A DNA stretch of 64,000 nucleotides from contig NC_060214.1 in the NCBI RefSeq assembly GCF_021130785.1, positions 7,937,001 through 8,001,000 on the forward strand, in the 5' to 3' direction. Origin of the DNA: Homalodisca vitripennis. Lineage: Eukaryota > Arthropoda > Insecta > Hemiptera > Cicadellidae. Each line of letters starts with the position of its first letter. Position 1 is the stretch's first letter. The notes below the pieces were generated by a model, which ran no database searches, had not been told where the DNA came from, and was given only the letters and a program-made list of their open reading frames with translations. The position numbers and the translations under genes were made by a program. Positions 20,769 to 28,482 of the stretch are shown piece after piece.

Positions 20769-21806
20769 TTAGTCATCATAGCCGCCTACTCCATTAAATC
20801 TGTTGTCGATGTTTTCAAAAGTTTTATCGACATCTTCTTTAAATTTATTAAAGTTTTCTTCTAGTTTATTTACTTTATCGAGATATAAAGAGTATCGATC
20901 ATCTATACTTTTAAGTAATTCATTATTATGTGTTATTTGCTCATTTAAACGTGTACCAAAATCTTCAAAAAAGTTTATTTTCTCATTGAAATGTGTATCA
21001 AAATCTTCCAGAATTTTGTTAATTACTTCACCAACTAATACATTAACACTATTTTTATATGTATTAAAGTTTTCTTCTAGTTTATTTACTTTATCAAGTA
21101 ATTCACCAACATCGTCTACTGATCTTCTATTTCTGGCTTCTAACTTGTCATAGACTTCTGTTGTAAAATCTTTAACATGCTGTTTATGATTCTCGTAATT
21201 TTTGTTTAGTTCATTAAACATTTTAATATGATCTTCTAATTGAATCATTACAACAACATCAAATGGATTAATTCCTTTACTAACACTGCTAATTCTTTTT
21301 CCTTTAAAATCTAAGGCATTTTTAACATTCGGATCATGTAAATCAACAATATCGATGTTTTCTGATAATTTTAGAGGTTTTAAAATTTGTTCTTTAACAA
21401 CAACATCATGTTTGTCAATACCAGGTCGAACACCGACAATTCTTTTCTTATTAGCCAAACTAACATAATTCTTTTCAACTTTGATCGCTTCAGTAATTTC
21501 ATCAGCTTTTTCGATATGAGACATTAAATTGGTAAATAATTTTTTTACACCATCATCAACTTCTTTTTCCAATGTTTTTATTTTATCAGCAACTTCATTT
21601 GAACTCATGAAATTTGCAAGTTTGTTATCATATTCTACTTTAAAATCTTCAATCTCGACAGCAAACATATCTGAATCTGGAAGGGTTTGTAATAAATTTT
21701 CTAACTTGTTATCAAACTCATTTCTCAAACTATCAAAATTGAAACTATTATCTACATTTTGAATAATTTGTGTACCAAATACGTCAAAAATATTTTGTGA
21801 ATCCAT
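20769..21806 (-). CDS. Coiled-coil fibre-like virion protein
   Basis: About 345 residues, beginning at MDSQNIF (21806). This start is preferred to an in-frame ATG 16 codons upstream because of the TTGCTTAATAAATATGG motif. It overlaps the end of the protease gene by 23 bases in another frame. Long heptad-like helices dominate (DNKLENLLQTL, VNKLEENFNTYK, VNKLEENFNKFK). Two copies of a turn motif occur: RIVGVRPGIDKHDVVVKEQI and RISSVSKGINPFDVVVMIQL. They resemble the RI-x-x-V-x-x-G-x-x-x-x-D-x-V-x-x-x-x-L motif seen in fibre and tail-spike shafts. A virion attachment or fibre role is inferred. The C-terminus is NRFNGVGGYDD. Confidence 0.6.
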   Translation of the reverse strand: MDSQNIFDVFGTQIIQNVDNSFNFDSLRNEFDNKLENLLQTLPDSDMFAVEIEDFKVEYDNKLANFMSSNEVADKIKTLEKEVDDGVKKLFTNLMSHIEKADEITEAIKVEKNYVSLANKKRIVGVRPGIDKHDVVVKEQILKPLKLSENIDIVDLHDPNVKNALDFKGKRISSVSKGINPFDVVVMIQLEDHIKMFNELNKNYENHKQHVKDFTTEVYDKLEARNRRSVDDVGELLDKVNKLEENFNTYKNSVNVLVGEVINKILEDFDTHFNEKINFFEDFGTRLNEQITHNNELLKSIDDRYSLYLDKVNKLEENFNKFKEDVDKTFENIDNRFNGVGGYDD

Positions 21807-22647
21807 ATTTATTAAGCAATAATTTGTTAACAACTTCTTTAAAATCTTTACCATTACTCAGTTCATTCAACACAAAAACACATAAATGACCACAAATTGG
21901 GGGATCTTTATAATCTTGAATCTGAGAATCATTGTAGTAGACGCTTGATTTTTTTAAATATTGGATCAATTCTTTCGGTGGTTTGTCCTCAATTCTTCCA
22001 TACGAATCAAAATAACAGGCATTCTTATCATTTTTATAATAACAAACCCAATGCGTTCCACTTCCCATAATCGAGTCTAAATTCACAATTCCACATTCAA
22101 ATTTCTTAACTTTTTCAGGTAATGTATCTCTCATGAAGATTCCTCTAAAATGTTTAATATTTTTGCAGATTTCTTCCAATTCCCCGAATGTTAAAGGTTT
22201 AAATTTTTTTTCAATGTTTGATTTCACGTAATTCAAAGTTTTTTCATCTAATCCAGATCCTGTAACATCTTCCAACTCTTTATCTAACCAATTTAAAATG
22301 TTTCGAACAATAGGAATCACATCTTTTTTAACGATTGGAGCAGCTTTACGAACATAAGGAACAACATTTTTAACAACTGGAATATTTTCTCCAAAATCTA
22401 ATAAATCTTTCAAAAGTCCACCATTTTTAAGTTCTTTCAACTGATTATAAGAAAATTCTATTCTGGTTCCTTTATTGTTTTTCTTATGTTTTTCGAGTTT
22501 ATTGTATTGTCTATTTGTTAAAAATATCTTATCTTCGCCATTTTTTAGTTGATCTATTTTAAATTGAATACTAACGGGTATTTTCTTCTTAAAAGCGGAT
22601 TTTATTTTTTCTTTCTGATTTTTGCTGAAATTTACATTCACCTCCAT
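21784..22647 (-). CDS. Adenain-like cysteine protease with pVI-like N-terminus
   Basis: A 287-residue protein. The C-terminal half is the adenovirus-type maturation protease conserved in Polintons, with His199 (GTHWVCYY), Asp214 (YFDSYG), Gln244 and Cys252 (PPICGHLC) as the catalytic set. The N-terminal ~130 residues are basic, with FLTNRQYNKL and LKELKNGGLLKDLL. A hydrophobic proline/valine stretch (VVKNVVPYVRKAAPIVKK) follows. This resembles the amphipathic pVI/pX-like minor capsid regions found in the family. The gene therefore looks like a minor-capsid-like domain fused to the protease. It starts at TTTTAACTATATAAATGG. The role is virion maturation, by homology. The frame is intact. Confidence 0.85.
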   Translation of the reverse strand: MEVNVNFSKNQKEKIKSAFKKKIPVSIQFKIDQLKNGEDKIFLTNRQYNKLEKHKKNNKGTRIEFSYNQLKELKNGGLLKDLLDFGENIPVVKNVVPYVRKAAPIVKKDVIPIVRNILNWLDKELEDVTGSGLDEKTLNYVKSNIEKKFKPLTFGELEEICKNIKHFRGIFMRDTLPEKVKKFECGIVNLDSIMGSGTHWVCYYKNDKNACYFDSYGRIEDKPPKELIQYLKKSSVYYNDSQIQDYKDPPICGHLCVFVLNELSNGKDFKEVVNKLLLNKYGFTKYF

Positions 22648-22655
22648 TTATATAG

Positions 22656-23192
22656 TTAAAATTTCAAGTTCTCTTCGATTCCCATTCCTAGTTTTCTCTT
22701 CAAAAACATTGCTCCAGCTGTTGGAAGTGCAACAAATCTTTCACCTAATCTAGCATCTTTTGATAAAAATCTATCCATTGCCTTATCTTGCAAAACTTTA
22801 TCTGCTATATGTCTGGAATTTGTGTCTCTATGTTTTGCATAAAAAATATCGTGTTCCATAGCAGCTTGATCTAATTTATTTATACCAGGATCTCCTCTTT
22901 TCAATCTTTTTTCAAGTTTTGTGCCAGGTCCCAGATATTCATAGCCTGGTACGTGTAATTCAAAAGGTAAATTGTTGATAAAATCATTCAAAAGTCCGCT
23001 ACCTTCAATCATAGATGAACTTATTGCCGGCAAAACTCGTTTTAAATATTTAATTCCATCAGGTTTTTCAATCATTTCATCAAGTTTGTTCGAAATAAAA
23101 TCCTTAATCGCTTTCTTTTCGTTCAAAAAATTGTTGTTTCCAGCCTTTTCTTGAGCATAAATATAATTAATAATTCCATCGAGTTTTGTCAA
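22656..23192 (-). CDS. Parvovirus-type phospholipase A2 domain (C-terminal part of frameshifted virion protein)
   Basis: 178 codons are counted from a TTG, but the frame is open further upstream into the DUF8207 gene, so this is a 3' part and not a separate gene. It contains a VP1-type PLA2 core: VPGYEYLGPG (calcium loop), then AAMEHDIFY (His-Asp catalytic pair), then the HIADKVLQDKAM helix. In parvoviruses and adintoviruses such domains disrupt endosomal membranes after uptake; that role is inferred here. The stop lies just before the protease gene. The frame joins the upstream part across the T6 run at 23259-23264. Confidence 0.8.
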   Translation of the reverse strand: MTKLDGIINYIYAQEKAGNNNFLNEKKAIKDFISNKLDEMIEKPDGIKYLKRVLPAISSSMIEGSGLLNDFINNLPFELHVPGYEYLGPGTKLEKRLKRGDPGINKLDQAAMEHDIFYAKHRDTNSRHIADKVLQDKAMDRFLSKDARLGERFVALPTAGAMFLKRKLGMGIEENLKF

Positions 23193-23223
23193 ATCGTTGA
23201 TATATCTGTACTCAATCTTATTA

Positions 23224-23964
23224 TCACTGTATTTTCTTACACCTGATCCTTCGATTCGTTTTTTCCCAAATTGGTTTAATTAATTTCATATATTTTTTAC
23301 CTCTACTTGACTTAGGCTTCTTAGTAGATGGATCATTATTTTTGTAAATTGAGTCAGATTCCCATAAAATTTCTGTATACTTTTGCAAATCTTCTTCAGA
23401 ATATAAATTGTCTTTTGGGACATCATTGTCTGTTAATAATCTCCATAAACCCTGAGTTCCTTTATATGTTTTATCTTCAATAATTATATCATTATGTTCA
23501 AAATTAACGGGTAAATTTCCAATCATAAAACTTTTCTTTTTTTTATCCCAATACAAACCAAATTTATCATCCTTTGCTCTAGGAAGAAATTTTTTACCAA
23601 TTTCACCAATTATTATATCCGTTGTTCCAGGACTTATTGGTTCAACTATGGTAGAGTCTTCAATGATTCGAGGTCTAAATGGTGTTGAAGATGGTAATTT
23701 TGGCAATTCAAACTCAGATTCTGGTATCGAAATATCAGCAAATTGTCGTACAACTGGAACCAAATTCATCAAATTTTGATTATCGCTTAAAACATTTTCA
23801 ATTTTGCCCTCAACATTTTTTATTGCAGATGTTACAGGTTGATTAATTTTTTGAATAAGTTCTTGTTCTTCTTCATCCATTCGAATCTGTTCTTTAAATT
23901 CTTTGATTAATTTCTTTTCGATTTGATCAAGTTTTTTCGCTTCTTCAGAAGTTACGTTCGCCAT
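23224..23964 (-). CDS. DUF8207-like virion protein (N-terminal part of the same gene)
   Basis: 246 codons beginning at CCTAAATAAATGG. Residues ~1-60 form a charged coiled coil; ~60-130 are proline-rich. Residues ~135-245 form a compact domain with KFGLYWDKKKKSFMIGN, YKGTQGLWRLLT and KPKSSRGKKYMKLIKPIW, a set characteristic of the DUF8207-type domain widespread in arthropod Polintons. The frame then slips at the A6 run (23259-23264, minus strand) and ends after about ten unrelated residues. Beyond the slip the other frame continues straight into the PLA2 part. One long gene with a single homopolymer frameshift is the simplest reading. Confidence 0.7.
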   Translation of the reverse strand: MANVTSEEAKKLDQIEKKLIKEFKEQIRMDEEEQELIQKINQPVTSAIKNVEGKIENVLSDNQNLMNLVPVVRQFADISIPESEFELPKLPSSTPFRPRIIEDSTIVEPISPGTTDIIIGEIGKKFLPRAKDDKFGLYWDKKKKSFMIGNLPVNFEHNDIIIEDKTYKGTQGLWRLLTDNDVPKDNLYSEEDLQKYTEILWESDSIYKNNDPSTKKPKSSRGKKYMKLIKPIWEKTNRRIRCKKIQ

Positions 23965-23982
23965 TTATTTAGGAAAATTTTG

Positions 23983-24286
23983 AAACGTAAACGTGGAACG
24001 TGGAAACGTGAAACGTGAACGTGGAACGTGAAACACGAACGTGAAACACGAACGTGAAACACGAACGTGAAACACGAACGTGAAACGTAAACACGAACGT
24101 AAAACACGAACGTGAAACATGAACGTGAAACATGAACGTGAAACGTGAACGTGGAACGTGGAAACGTGAACACGAAACGAGAACACGAAACGTGGAACGT
24201 AAAACGTGAACGTGAAACTTAAAACGTGAACGTGGAACGTAAAAACGAGAACACGAAACGTAAACGTGAACGTAAAAACATGAAAA
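23983..24286. repeat. ACGT-rich degenerate short tandem array (~300 bp)
   Basis: The array is built from interleaved short units such as AACGTGAAACACG and AACGTGGAACGTG, dense in ACGT tetranucleotides. It lies between the ATPase stop codon and the DUF8207 gene start. It is open in several frames at once, giving low-complexity readings full of FHVHVSRS-type repeats, so I do not consider it coding. Base composition is unlike any neighbouring sequence. Confidence 0.9.
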
Positions 24287-24297
24287 CAACTAGGTTA

Positions 24298-24960
24298 TCA
24301 CACGTTTATATTGGAAAATTTATTCAAATATTTGCCATTTTTAGGCTTCAAAGTTAGATTAATAGTTAAAAATCCGTAGTCTTCCTTCCAAATTTTATCA
24401 CATAATTCATTAAAGTGGTTAAAACTCATATCAGATCCCACATAATTGTTATAAATCTTTCTCGAATAGTGATCATCTTGCTTAAAAACACACAACATAT
24501 TCAAATTATTTCTAATAACTTGTTTATCAACCTTTGAAAAGCATTGGGAAAGATAGATACAAGATATGTTTTTGTGACGAGACATTACGAAATATTCCTT
24601 AATAACGTCCTGATTTTCCAAAATACAATCATCAAAAACGATTAGCGAATTGGGTTTACATTCGCTTAACGGAACTATGTCCTCAGAAGCATTATAAAAA
24701 TGTGATATTTCTTTGTTTAAGTTCTTCTCAATATTTTTGAATCTTTGTTGTAATTTTTTGTATACGTCTTGTTCTAAAGATTTACTAAAAACATACAAAT
24801 TGGAATAAGGAATCAACCTATTGTAGATAAAATTCAATAATAAAGTTGTTTTTCCACATCCACTTGAACCAACAATTAACAATCTGATTGGTTGATCTTT
24901 CTTATTTTCTTCAAACGTTTGAAGTTTTATCTGATCTTTTTGCTTTAAAAATTTCTCCAT
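24298..24960 (-). CDS. Genome-packaging ATPase (A32/FtsK-like)
   Basis: A 220-residue P-loop ATPase with Walker A GSSGCGKTT at residues 31-39 and Walker B SLIVFDD ending at Asp110-Asp111. A downstream MSRHKNISCIYLSQ segment acts as the sensor-type strand. Size and order match the packaging ATPases of Polintons and of the A32 family of large DNA viruses, which pump the genome into preformed capsids. It starts at TTCTATTTAAATGG. It is divergent from the penton gene, with 41 bases between start codons. The frame is intact. Confidence 0.9.
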   Translation of the reverse strand: MEKFLKQKDQIKLQTFEENKKDQPIRLLIVGSSGCGKTTLLLNFIYNRLIPYSNLYVFSKSLEQDVYKKLQQRFKNIEKNLNKEISHFYNASEDIVPLSECKPNSLIVFDDCILENQDVIKEYFVMSRHKNISCIYLSQCFSKVDKQVIRNNLNMLCVFKQDDHYSRKIYNNYVGSDMSFNHFNELCDKIWKEDYGFLTINLTLKPKNGKYLNKFSNINV

Positions 24961-24977
24961 TTAAATAGAAGATTTTT
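24961..24977 (-). promoter_or_regulatory. TAAATGG start-site motif upstream of the ATPase gene
   Basis: Minus-strand AAAAATCTTCTATTTAA leads straight into ATGG. The divergent penton gene on the other side of the 41-bp gap has no such motif at its ATG. Confidence 0.6.
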
Positions 24978-25001
24978 CATCTTGAAGCAACGCTTGCGAA
25001 A

Positions 25002-25736
25002 ATGAAGCTGTTCAAGTTGACTTCAGAAAGCTCTAAATTAGTTTTAAACTTGGAACATCCTATACACTTAGAGGAAGAATCAAATTATTTTATCGGTTTA
25101 AGCGGTTTTTATTCTGACAATTTTGTAATAAATATTAGTGAAAGTTCTCCTTATTGTATAGGATTTAGTGAGAAGAACATAACAAAATATTATGGTTTAA
25201 ACAAAGGATATTATACTTTCGATCAAATTAAAAATTCCCTTAAAAATTATCTGAAAACATTCAAACAATCAGATAAATCTTTAAACTTTGACGAAAACAA
25301 GTTTGAAATGCAAAAAATTTATCTCTCTAATAAAATTCAAATAAAATCACCAGTAAGAATAATGTTTTCAGCAATTATTGTAGATTTGTTAGGGTTTGTT
25401 CAAGAAACTATTGAGCCAAATCAGGTATATTTAGGAAATAAAACGCCAAAATTTAGACCGTTCGATGTAATTGAAGTGCACTGCAATCTCGTTGAACCTA
25501 GTTTTGAAAATCATACCGAACATTTACACAAAGAATCTGAAATTTTGTACACTTTTTTTCCAAATGTTGCTTATGGATCAAAAATCAGTGAAAAACCGAA
25601 TGAAATCGATTATATTCCAATTAGAAAAAATATTAAAAGAATTCAAAAAATCGTTCTAACTATACAAGACTCTGAGGGAAATTTATTAAATAATGAGAGT
25701 AAAACAACAATATATTTAAGATTGAAAAAGAAATAA
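25002..25736 (+). CDS. Minor capsid (penton-like, single jelly-roll) protein
   Basis: A 244-residue protein with the signature blocks of the Polinton minor capsid protein: N-terminal LTSESSKLVLNLEHPI and YFIGLSGFYSDNF; central YGLNKGYYTFDQIKN; then FRPFDVIEVHCNLVEPS, ILYTFFPNVAYGSKISEKPN and EIDYIPI, ending in an IQKIVLTIQDSEG strand. In the family this protein forms the capsid vertices. It stands on the opposite strand from the other virion genes. Its ATG is not preceded by TAAATGG, so its expression control may differ. The frame is intact. Confidence 0.85.
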   Translation: MKLFKLTSESSKLVLNLEHPIHLEEESNYFIGLSGFYSDNFVINISESSPYCIGFSEKNITKYYGLNKGYYTFDQIKNSLKNYLKTFKQSDKSLNFDENKFEMQKIYLSNKIQIKSPVRIMFSAIIVDLLGFVQETIEPNQVYLGNKTPKFRPFDVIEVHCNLVEPSFENHTEHLHKESEILYTFFPNVAYGSKISEKPNEIDYIPIRKNIKRIQKIVLTIQDSEGNLLNNESKTTIYLRLKKK

Positions 25737-25784
25737 AAATGAGTTGATGATGATGACAAAATTCAATATTTTTACTTAAAAAAC

Positions 25785-25808
25785 AAGGGGCTATTCGAAT
25801 GGCCCCTT
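25785..25808 (+). terminator. 24-bp near-perfect palindrome after the penton gene
   Basis: AAGGGGCTATTCGAATGGCCCC followed by TT is self-complementary except for one T/G pair, which can wobble in RNA. It sits 49 bases after the penton stop, in the 162-bp gap before the Bro-N gene. It could form a transcript-end hairpin or serve as a protein-binding site on DNA. No U-run follows, so termination is only one option. Confidence 0.45.
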
Positions 25809-25898
25809 AACAATCTTCATCCTGACCCTGTTTTTTATCAATGAATCTGGACTTTATACTGAAATAAAAATTACTAGTTAAATTTCTTTTCTATCTAA

Positions 25899-26711
25899 AT
25901 GGAGTCAGTTGTAGACCTACTCAATAATCAACTTAGATTTAAAAGCAAACATATCTTTACAATTGTTGACGAAAATAATGAATTTTGGTTTAAGGCTAAA
26001 GATGTTGCAGAAATATTGGAATTTAAAAATACGAGACAAGCTATCATAGATCATGTTAAAGAAAAATACAAAAAAAGCTTTGAAAACATAGATTCTGACA
26101 AGGGTATCGAATCGCGACTCTTACAAAAATTACATCCAGACACTATTTTCATCAATGAACCAGGCATATATTCTTTAATACTGAAATCTAAAATGAAGAT
26201 TGCAGAAACGTTTCAAAATTGGGTTTTAGAAGAAGTTTTACCGAGTATTAGAAAATATGGCGAGTACAAACTTGAAAACGAAAATAAGCAGTTAAAAGAT
26301 GAAATAAAACAGTTACAAATTAAAGATGAAATGAAATCATTGAAAATAGAGAATCAAGAATTGCGAATGGAATTAATAAAGAGAGATATGGTATGTAAAG
26401 ATTTTGATAAGAAAAAACACCATGTTTTTGTGTTAATTAAGAAGAATCACATGTGGGAATGGCCTTATTACGTTATCAGAGCTCAGAAACGAGAAATACC
26501 AAACCGATTAAAACATCTAAAAATAAATTATCCTGAATTAGAGATTTTGTTCATTGATGACGAACCAAATTCTATCAATCTGTATAACCAAATGAAAGAA
26601 TCTTTGAATATTTTATACAACGGAAATCATTTTACTACAAATATGGCAGAATCTCGACTGATTTATAGAATATCTAAATTACACGACGAAAATGTTTCTA
26701 AATTTTACTAA
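25899..26711 (+). CDS. Bro-N domain protein
   Basis: A 270-residue protein. Residues ~15-110 form a Bro-N domain: FWFKAKDVAEILEFKNTRQAIIDHV, then FINEPGIYSLILKSKMKIAETFQNWVLEEVLPSIRKYG. A glutamate/lysine coiled coil follows (~125-170). The C-terminal domain (KKHHVFVLIKKNH, IRAQKREIPNRLKHLK) resembles the DUF3627/MTG-type tails of insect virus Bro proteins. Bro proteins are DNA-binding accessory proteins common in baculoviruses, other large DNA viruses and adintoviruses. The start fits TTTTCTATCTAAATGG. The 3' end overlaps the convergent C-x-x-C gene by 14 bases. Confidence 0.85.
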   Translation: MESVVDLLNNQLRFKSKHIFTIVDENNEFWFKAKDVAEILEFKNTRQAIIDHVKEKYKKSFENIDSDKGIESRLLQKLHPDTIFINEPGIYSLILKSKMKIAETFQNWVLEEVLPSIRKYGEYKLENENKQLKDEIKQLQIKDEMKSLKIENQELRMELIKRDMVCKDFDKKKHHVFVLIKKNHMWEWPYYVIRAQKREIPNRLKHLKINYPELEILFIDDEPNSINLYNQMKESLNILYNGNHFTTNMAESRLIYRISKLHDENVSKFY

Positions 26712-27033
26712 AAACTCTCGATTTATTATATTTTGTTTGTAAATGTTTAGCATAACTAGGTAACCATTGTAGAATTCTTTTTTCATATTCACAAGGCATT
26801 TCGTTTTTATAACTTTCGCTGAAAATTTTTTTAGCACAATCTTTGCAAAAAGCATCTTTTCTATCTTTACTATACTGCCAGTTATTAAATTCAGAAATAT
26901 TTTTAATTTCTTTACAAAAGTAACACTTTTTCTCTTCTAAAGTTAATTTGTTCATTTTATCGTATAATTCCTTACAATAACAGTCTTTTCTATTCTCTTC
27001 TTGACACTTTGTACATTTCTTTTGAGACTCCAT
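26698..27033 (-). CDS. C-x-x-C zinc protein A (shortened paralogue)
   Basis: A 111-residue cysteine-rich protein starting at TTTTTTCTATATAAATGG. It has CTKCQ, then CYFCKEIKNISEF, then CKDCAKK. Compared with its neighbour at 27067-27450, about 20 residues of the first zinc unit are missing (the segment corresponding to EFYKDKNRKDGMHYNC). The C-terminal C-x-C is also lost, but WLPSYAKHLQTKY remains. It is therefore a decayed or diverged tandem copy. The function is unknown; paired C-x-x-C units with RKDG-type linkers occur in phage and viral HNH-associated zinc modules. Confidence 0.6.
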   Translation of the reverse strand: MESQKKCTKCQEENRKDCYCKELYDKMNKLTLEEKKCYFCKEIKNISEFNNWQYSKDRKDAFCKDCAKKIFSESYKNEMPCEYEKRILQWLPSYAKHLQTKYNKSRVFSKI

Positions 27034-27066
27034 TTATATAGAAAAAATTATTACACGATGAAAATG

Positions 27067-27450
27067 TTAAACTCTTGAATTAGGATATTTTGTTTGTAAA
27101 TGTTTTTGATAATTATTTAACCATTTTATAGTTCTTCCACATTCACATTGAGTATCTTCATAATATAATCTATGGTGATTCTTCTTTACACAATCTTTAC
27201 AATATGAGTCTTTCTTATCTCTACTATAGTGATCACTATTAAACTCTGAAATTTTTTTAGTTTCTTTACATTTAAGACATTCTTTATCTTCCAAAGTTAA
27301 TTTTTCTATTTTATCATATAATTCTTTATGATATTCCCTTTCACAATCTTTGCAATTATAATGCATTCCATCTTTCCTATTTTTATCTTTATAAAATTCA
27401 TTTAAATCTTTAAATTCTTTGCACTTTGTACATTTCTTTTGATGCGCCAT
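27067..27450 (-). CDS. C-x-x-C zinc protein B
   Basis: A 127-residue protein with four C-x-x-C pairs arranged as two repeats: CTKCKEFKDLNEF with CKDCEREYHKELY, and CLKCKETKKISEF with CKDCVKKNHHRLY. A C-terminal CECGRTIKWLNNYQKHLQTKY resembles half a C2H2 finger. The start lies at TTTCTATATATAAATGG. Binding of nucleic acid is likely by analogy; no catalytic motif is visible. It is the fuller of two tandem paralogues and lies directly downstream of the integrase gene. Confidence 0.65.
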   Translation of the reverse strand: MAHQKKCTKCKEFKDLNEFYKDKNRKDGMHYNCKDCEREYHKELYDKIEKLTLEDKECLKCKETKKISEFNSDHYSRDKKDSYCKDCVKKNHHRLYYEDTQCECGRTIKWLNNYQKHLQTKYPNSRV

Positions 27451-27470
27451 TTATATATAGAAAATTTATA

Positions 27471-28283
27471 TTACAGTTTTGACTTCTTCAATTCATATTC
27501 ATAAAACTTTCCGGTTATTTCTTCATTATTTAAATCTTTTATACTATAAGTTACAGGATCTGTGTTATTAATTTGATAAATCACAAAGATTTCTCTTGAC
27601 CAATTGTTCTTATATTTGTTCGAAAATGTTTGTTTTTTACTAACAATTCTTACATGATCATTGACTTTAAATTTAGTTTTCGTGTGAATTTCAGGTGGAA
27701 CATACTTGAAAACCGACTCTAATAACTCTTTTTCTGCATCTTTATCTACGTCTTTAGGCTTCATTTTGATTGTGCTATGAACAGTATCGTTATATTTCTT
27801 TACGATTTCTTGAAGAATATCGATCCATTTAAAGTTTTTATTAATCTCAAAAAGAACCTTCATTCTTTCATTTTGAGTTCTGTTATATCTCTCTACAATA
27901 CTTGATTTCTCTTCGTTTTCAGTATGATAAATCTTAATGTTGTATTTCCTCAAAACATCGTTAAATTCTTTATTTTTAAACTCTAAACCCTTATCTGTAT
28001 GAAGTAGGTTAGGAGGTTTGTGATTGATCCTTATGGCATCTTTTACTATATCTTCGAAAGCTTTTGAAATATCCTTGCCGTTTTTTCTTTTGATAGCTCT
28101 TGACCAAGCATATTTTGAGAAAGTATCAATAACATTTAACATATACTTAAATCCATCATTTTGATCTGAATAGTTAGACATTATAACTAAATCTGCTGCC
28201 CATAAATCGTCAATTCCTAATGTTATAATTTTTCTCTTTTTAAACTTTTTTTCGTACTGGTGCATGAATTTCTCGAGCTTCAA
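27471..28283 (-). CDS. Polinton integrase (rve/DDE), catalytic part
   Basis: 270 codons encoding a retrovirus-type integrase core: IDDLWAADLV with Asp31, then NVIDTFSKYAW, then HTDKG with Asp97, then IVERYNRT with Glu131, so the D,D,E triad is complete. A C-terminal chromodomain/SH3-like segment follows (FKVNDHVRIVSKK, then NNWSREIFVIYQINNTDPVTYSIKDL). It catalyses insertion with a 6-bp duplication, which fits the TATATA repeats flanking the element. The true N-terminus lies in the overlapping frame 28240-28482, whose last residues (EIHAPVRKK) are the usual family lead-in to the core. The frames separate at the A7 run (28246-28252). Confidence 0.9.
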   Translation of the reverse strand: MKLEKFMHQYEKKFKKRKIITLGIDDLWAADLVIMSNYSDQNDGFKYMLNVIDTFSKYAWSRAIKRKNGKDISKAFEDIVKDAIRINHKPPNLLHTDKGLEFKNKEFNDVLRKYNIKIYHTENEEKSSIVERYNRTQNERMKVLFEINKNFKWIDILQEIVKKYNDTVHSTIKMKPKDVDKDAEKELLESVFKYVPPEIHTKTKFKVNDHVRIVSKKQTFSNKYKNNWSREIFVIYQINNTDPVTYSIKDLNNEEITGKFYEYELKKSKL

Positions 28284-28482
28284 TCTCTATCTCATCTTTA
28301 GTCTTCAATTCTTGCTTAACAGGTTTTGGATTTGGATTCTTTATAAACTTACTCTTGTTTGTCTTACATTTTGAACATTTTGCAGCAATTCTATACAATC
28401 CATTTTGAGTTTGAACGATTTTTGAATCTATATTTTTCGTTTTCTTTTTACACTTGTGACAGTGAATTAAATCATCTTCCAT
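28240..28482 (-). CDS. Zinc-ribbon N-terminal part of the integrase gene (DUF5679-like)
   Basis: 80 codons starting at GATATGTAAATGG, where TAA is the stop codon of the polymerase gene and ATG the start of this frame. C8-x-x-C11 and C36-x-x-C39 flank a beta-type segment (NGLYRIAAKC), followed by KFIKNPNP. It is clearly paralogous to the 47-residue gene at 20611-20754. The last residues run into the integrase lead-in, so this is best read as the N-terminal zinc domain of the integrase, cut off by a homopolymer frameshift. Confidence 0.7.
   Translation of the reverse strand: MEDDLIHCHKCKKKTKNIDSKIVQTQNGLYRIAAKCSKCKTNKSKFIKNPNPKPVKQELKTKDEIEIEAREIHAPVRKKV

Noticed and set aside
23952..24289. 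Three overlapping frames in the ACGT array
   Set aside because: All are low-complexity translations of a short tandem repeat open in several frames; no start motif apart from that of the true downstream gene.
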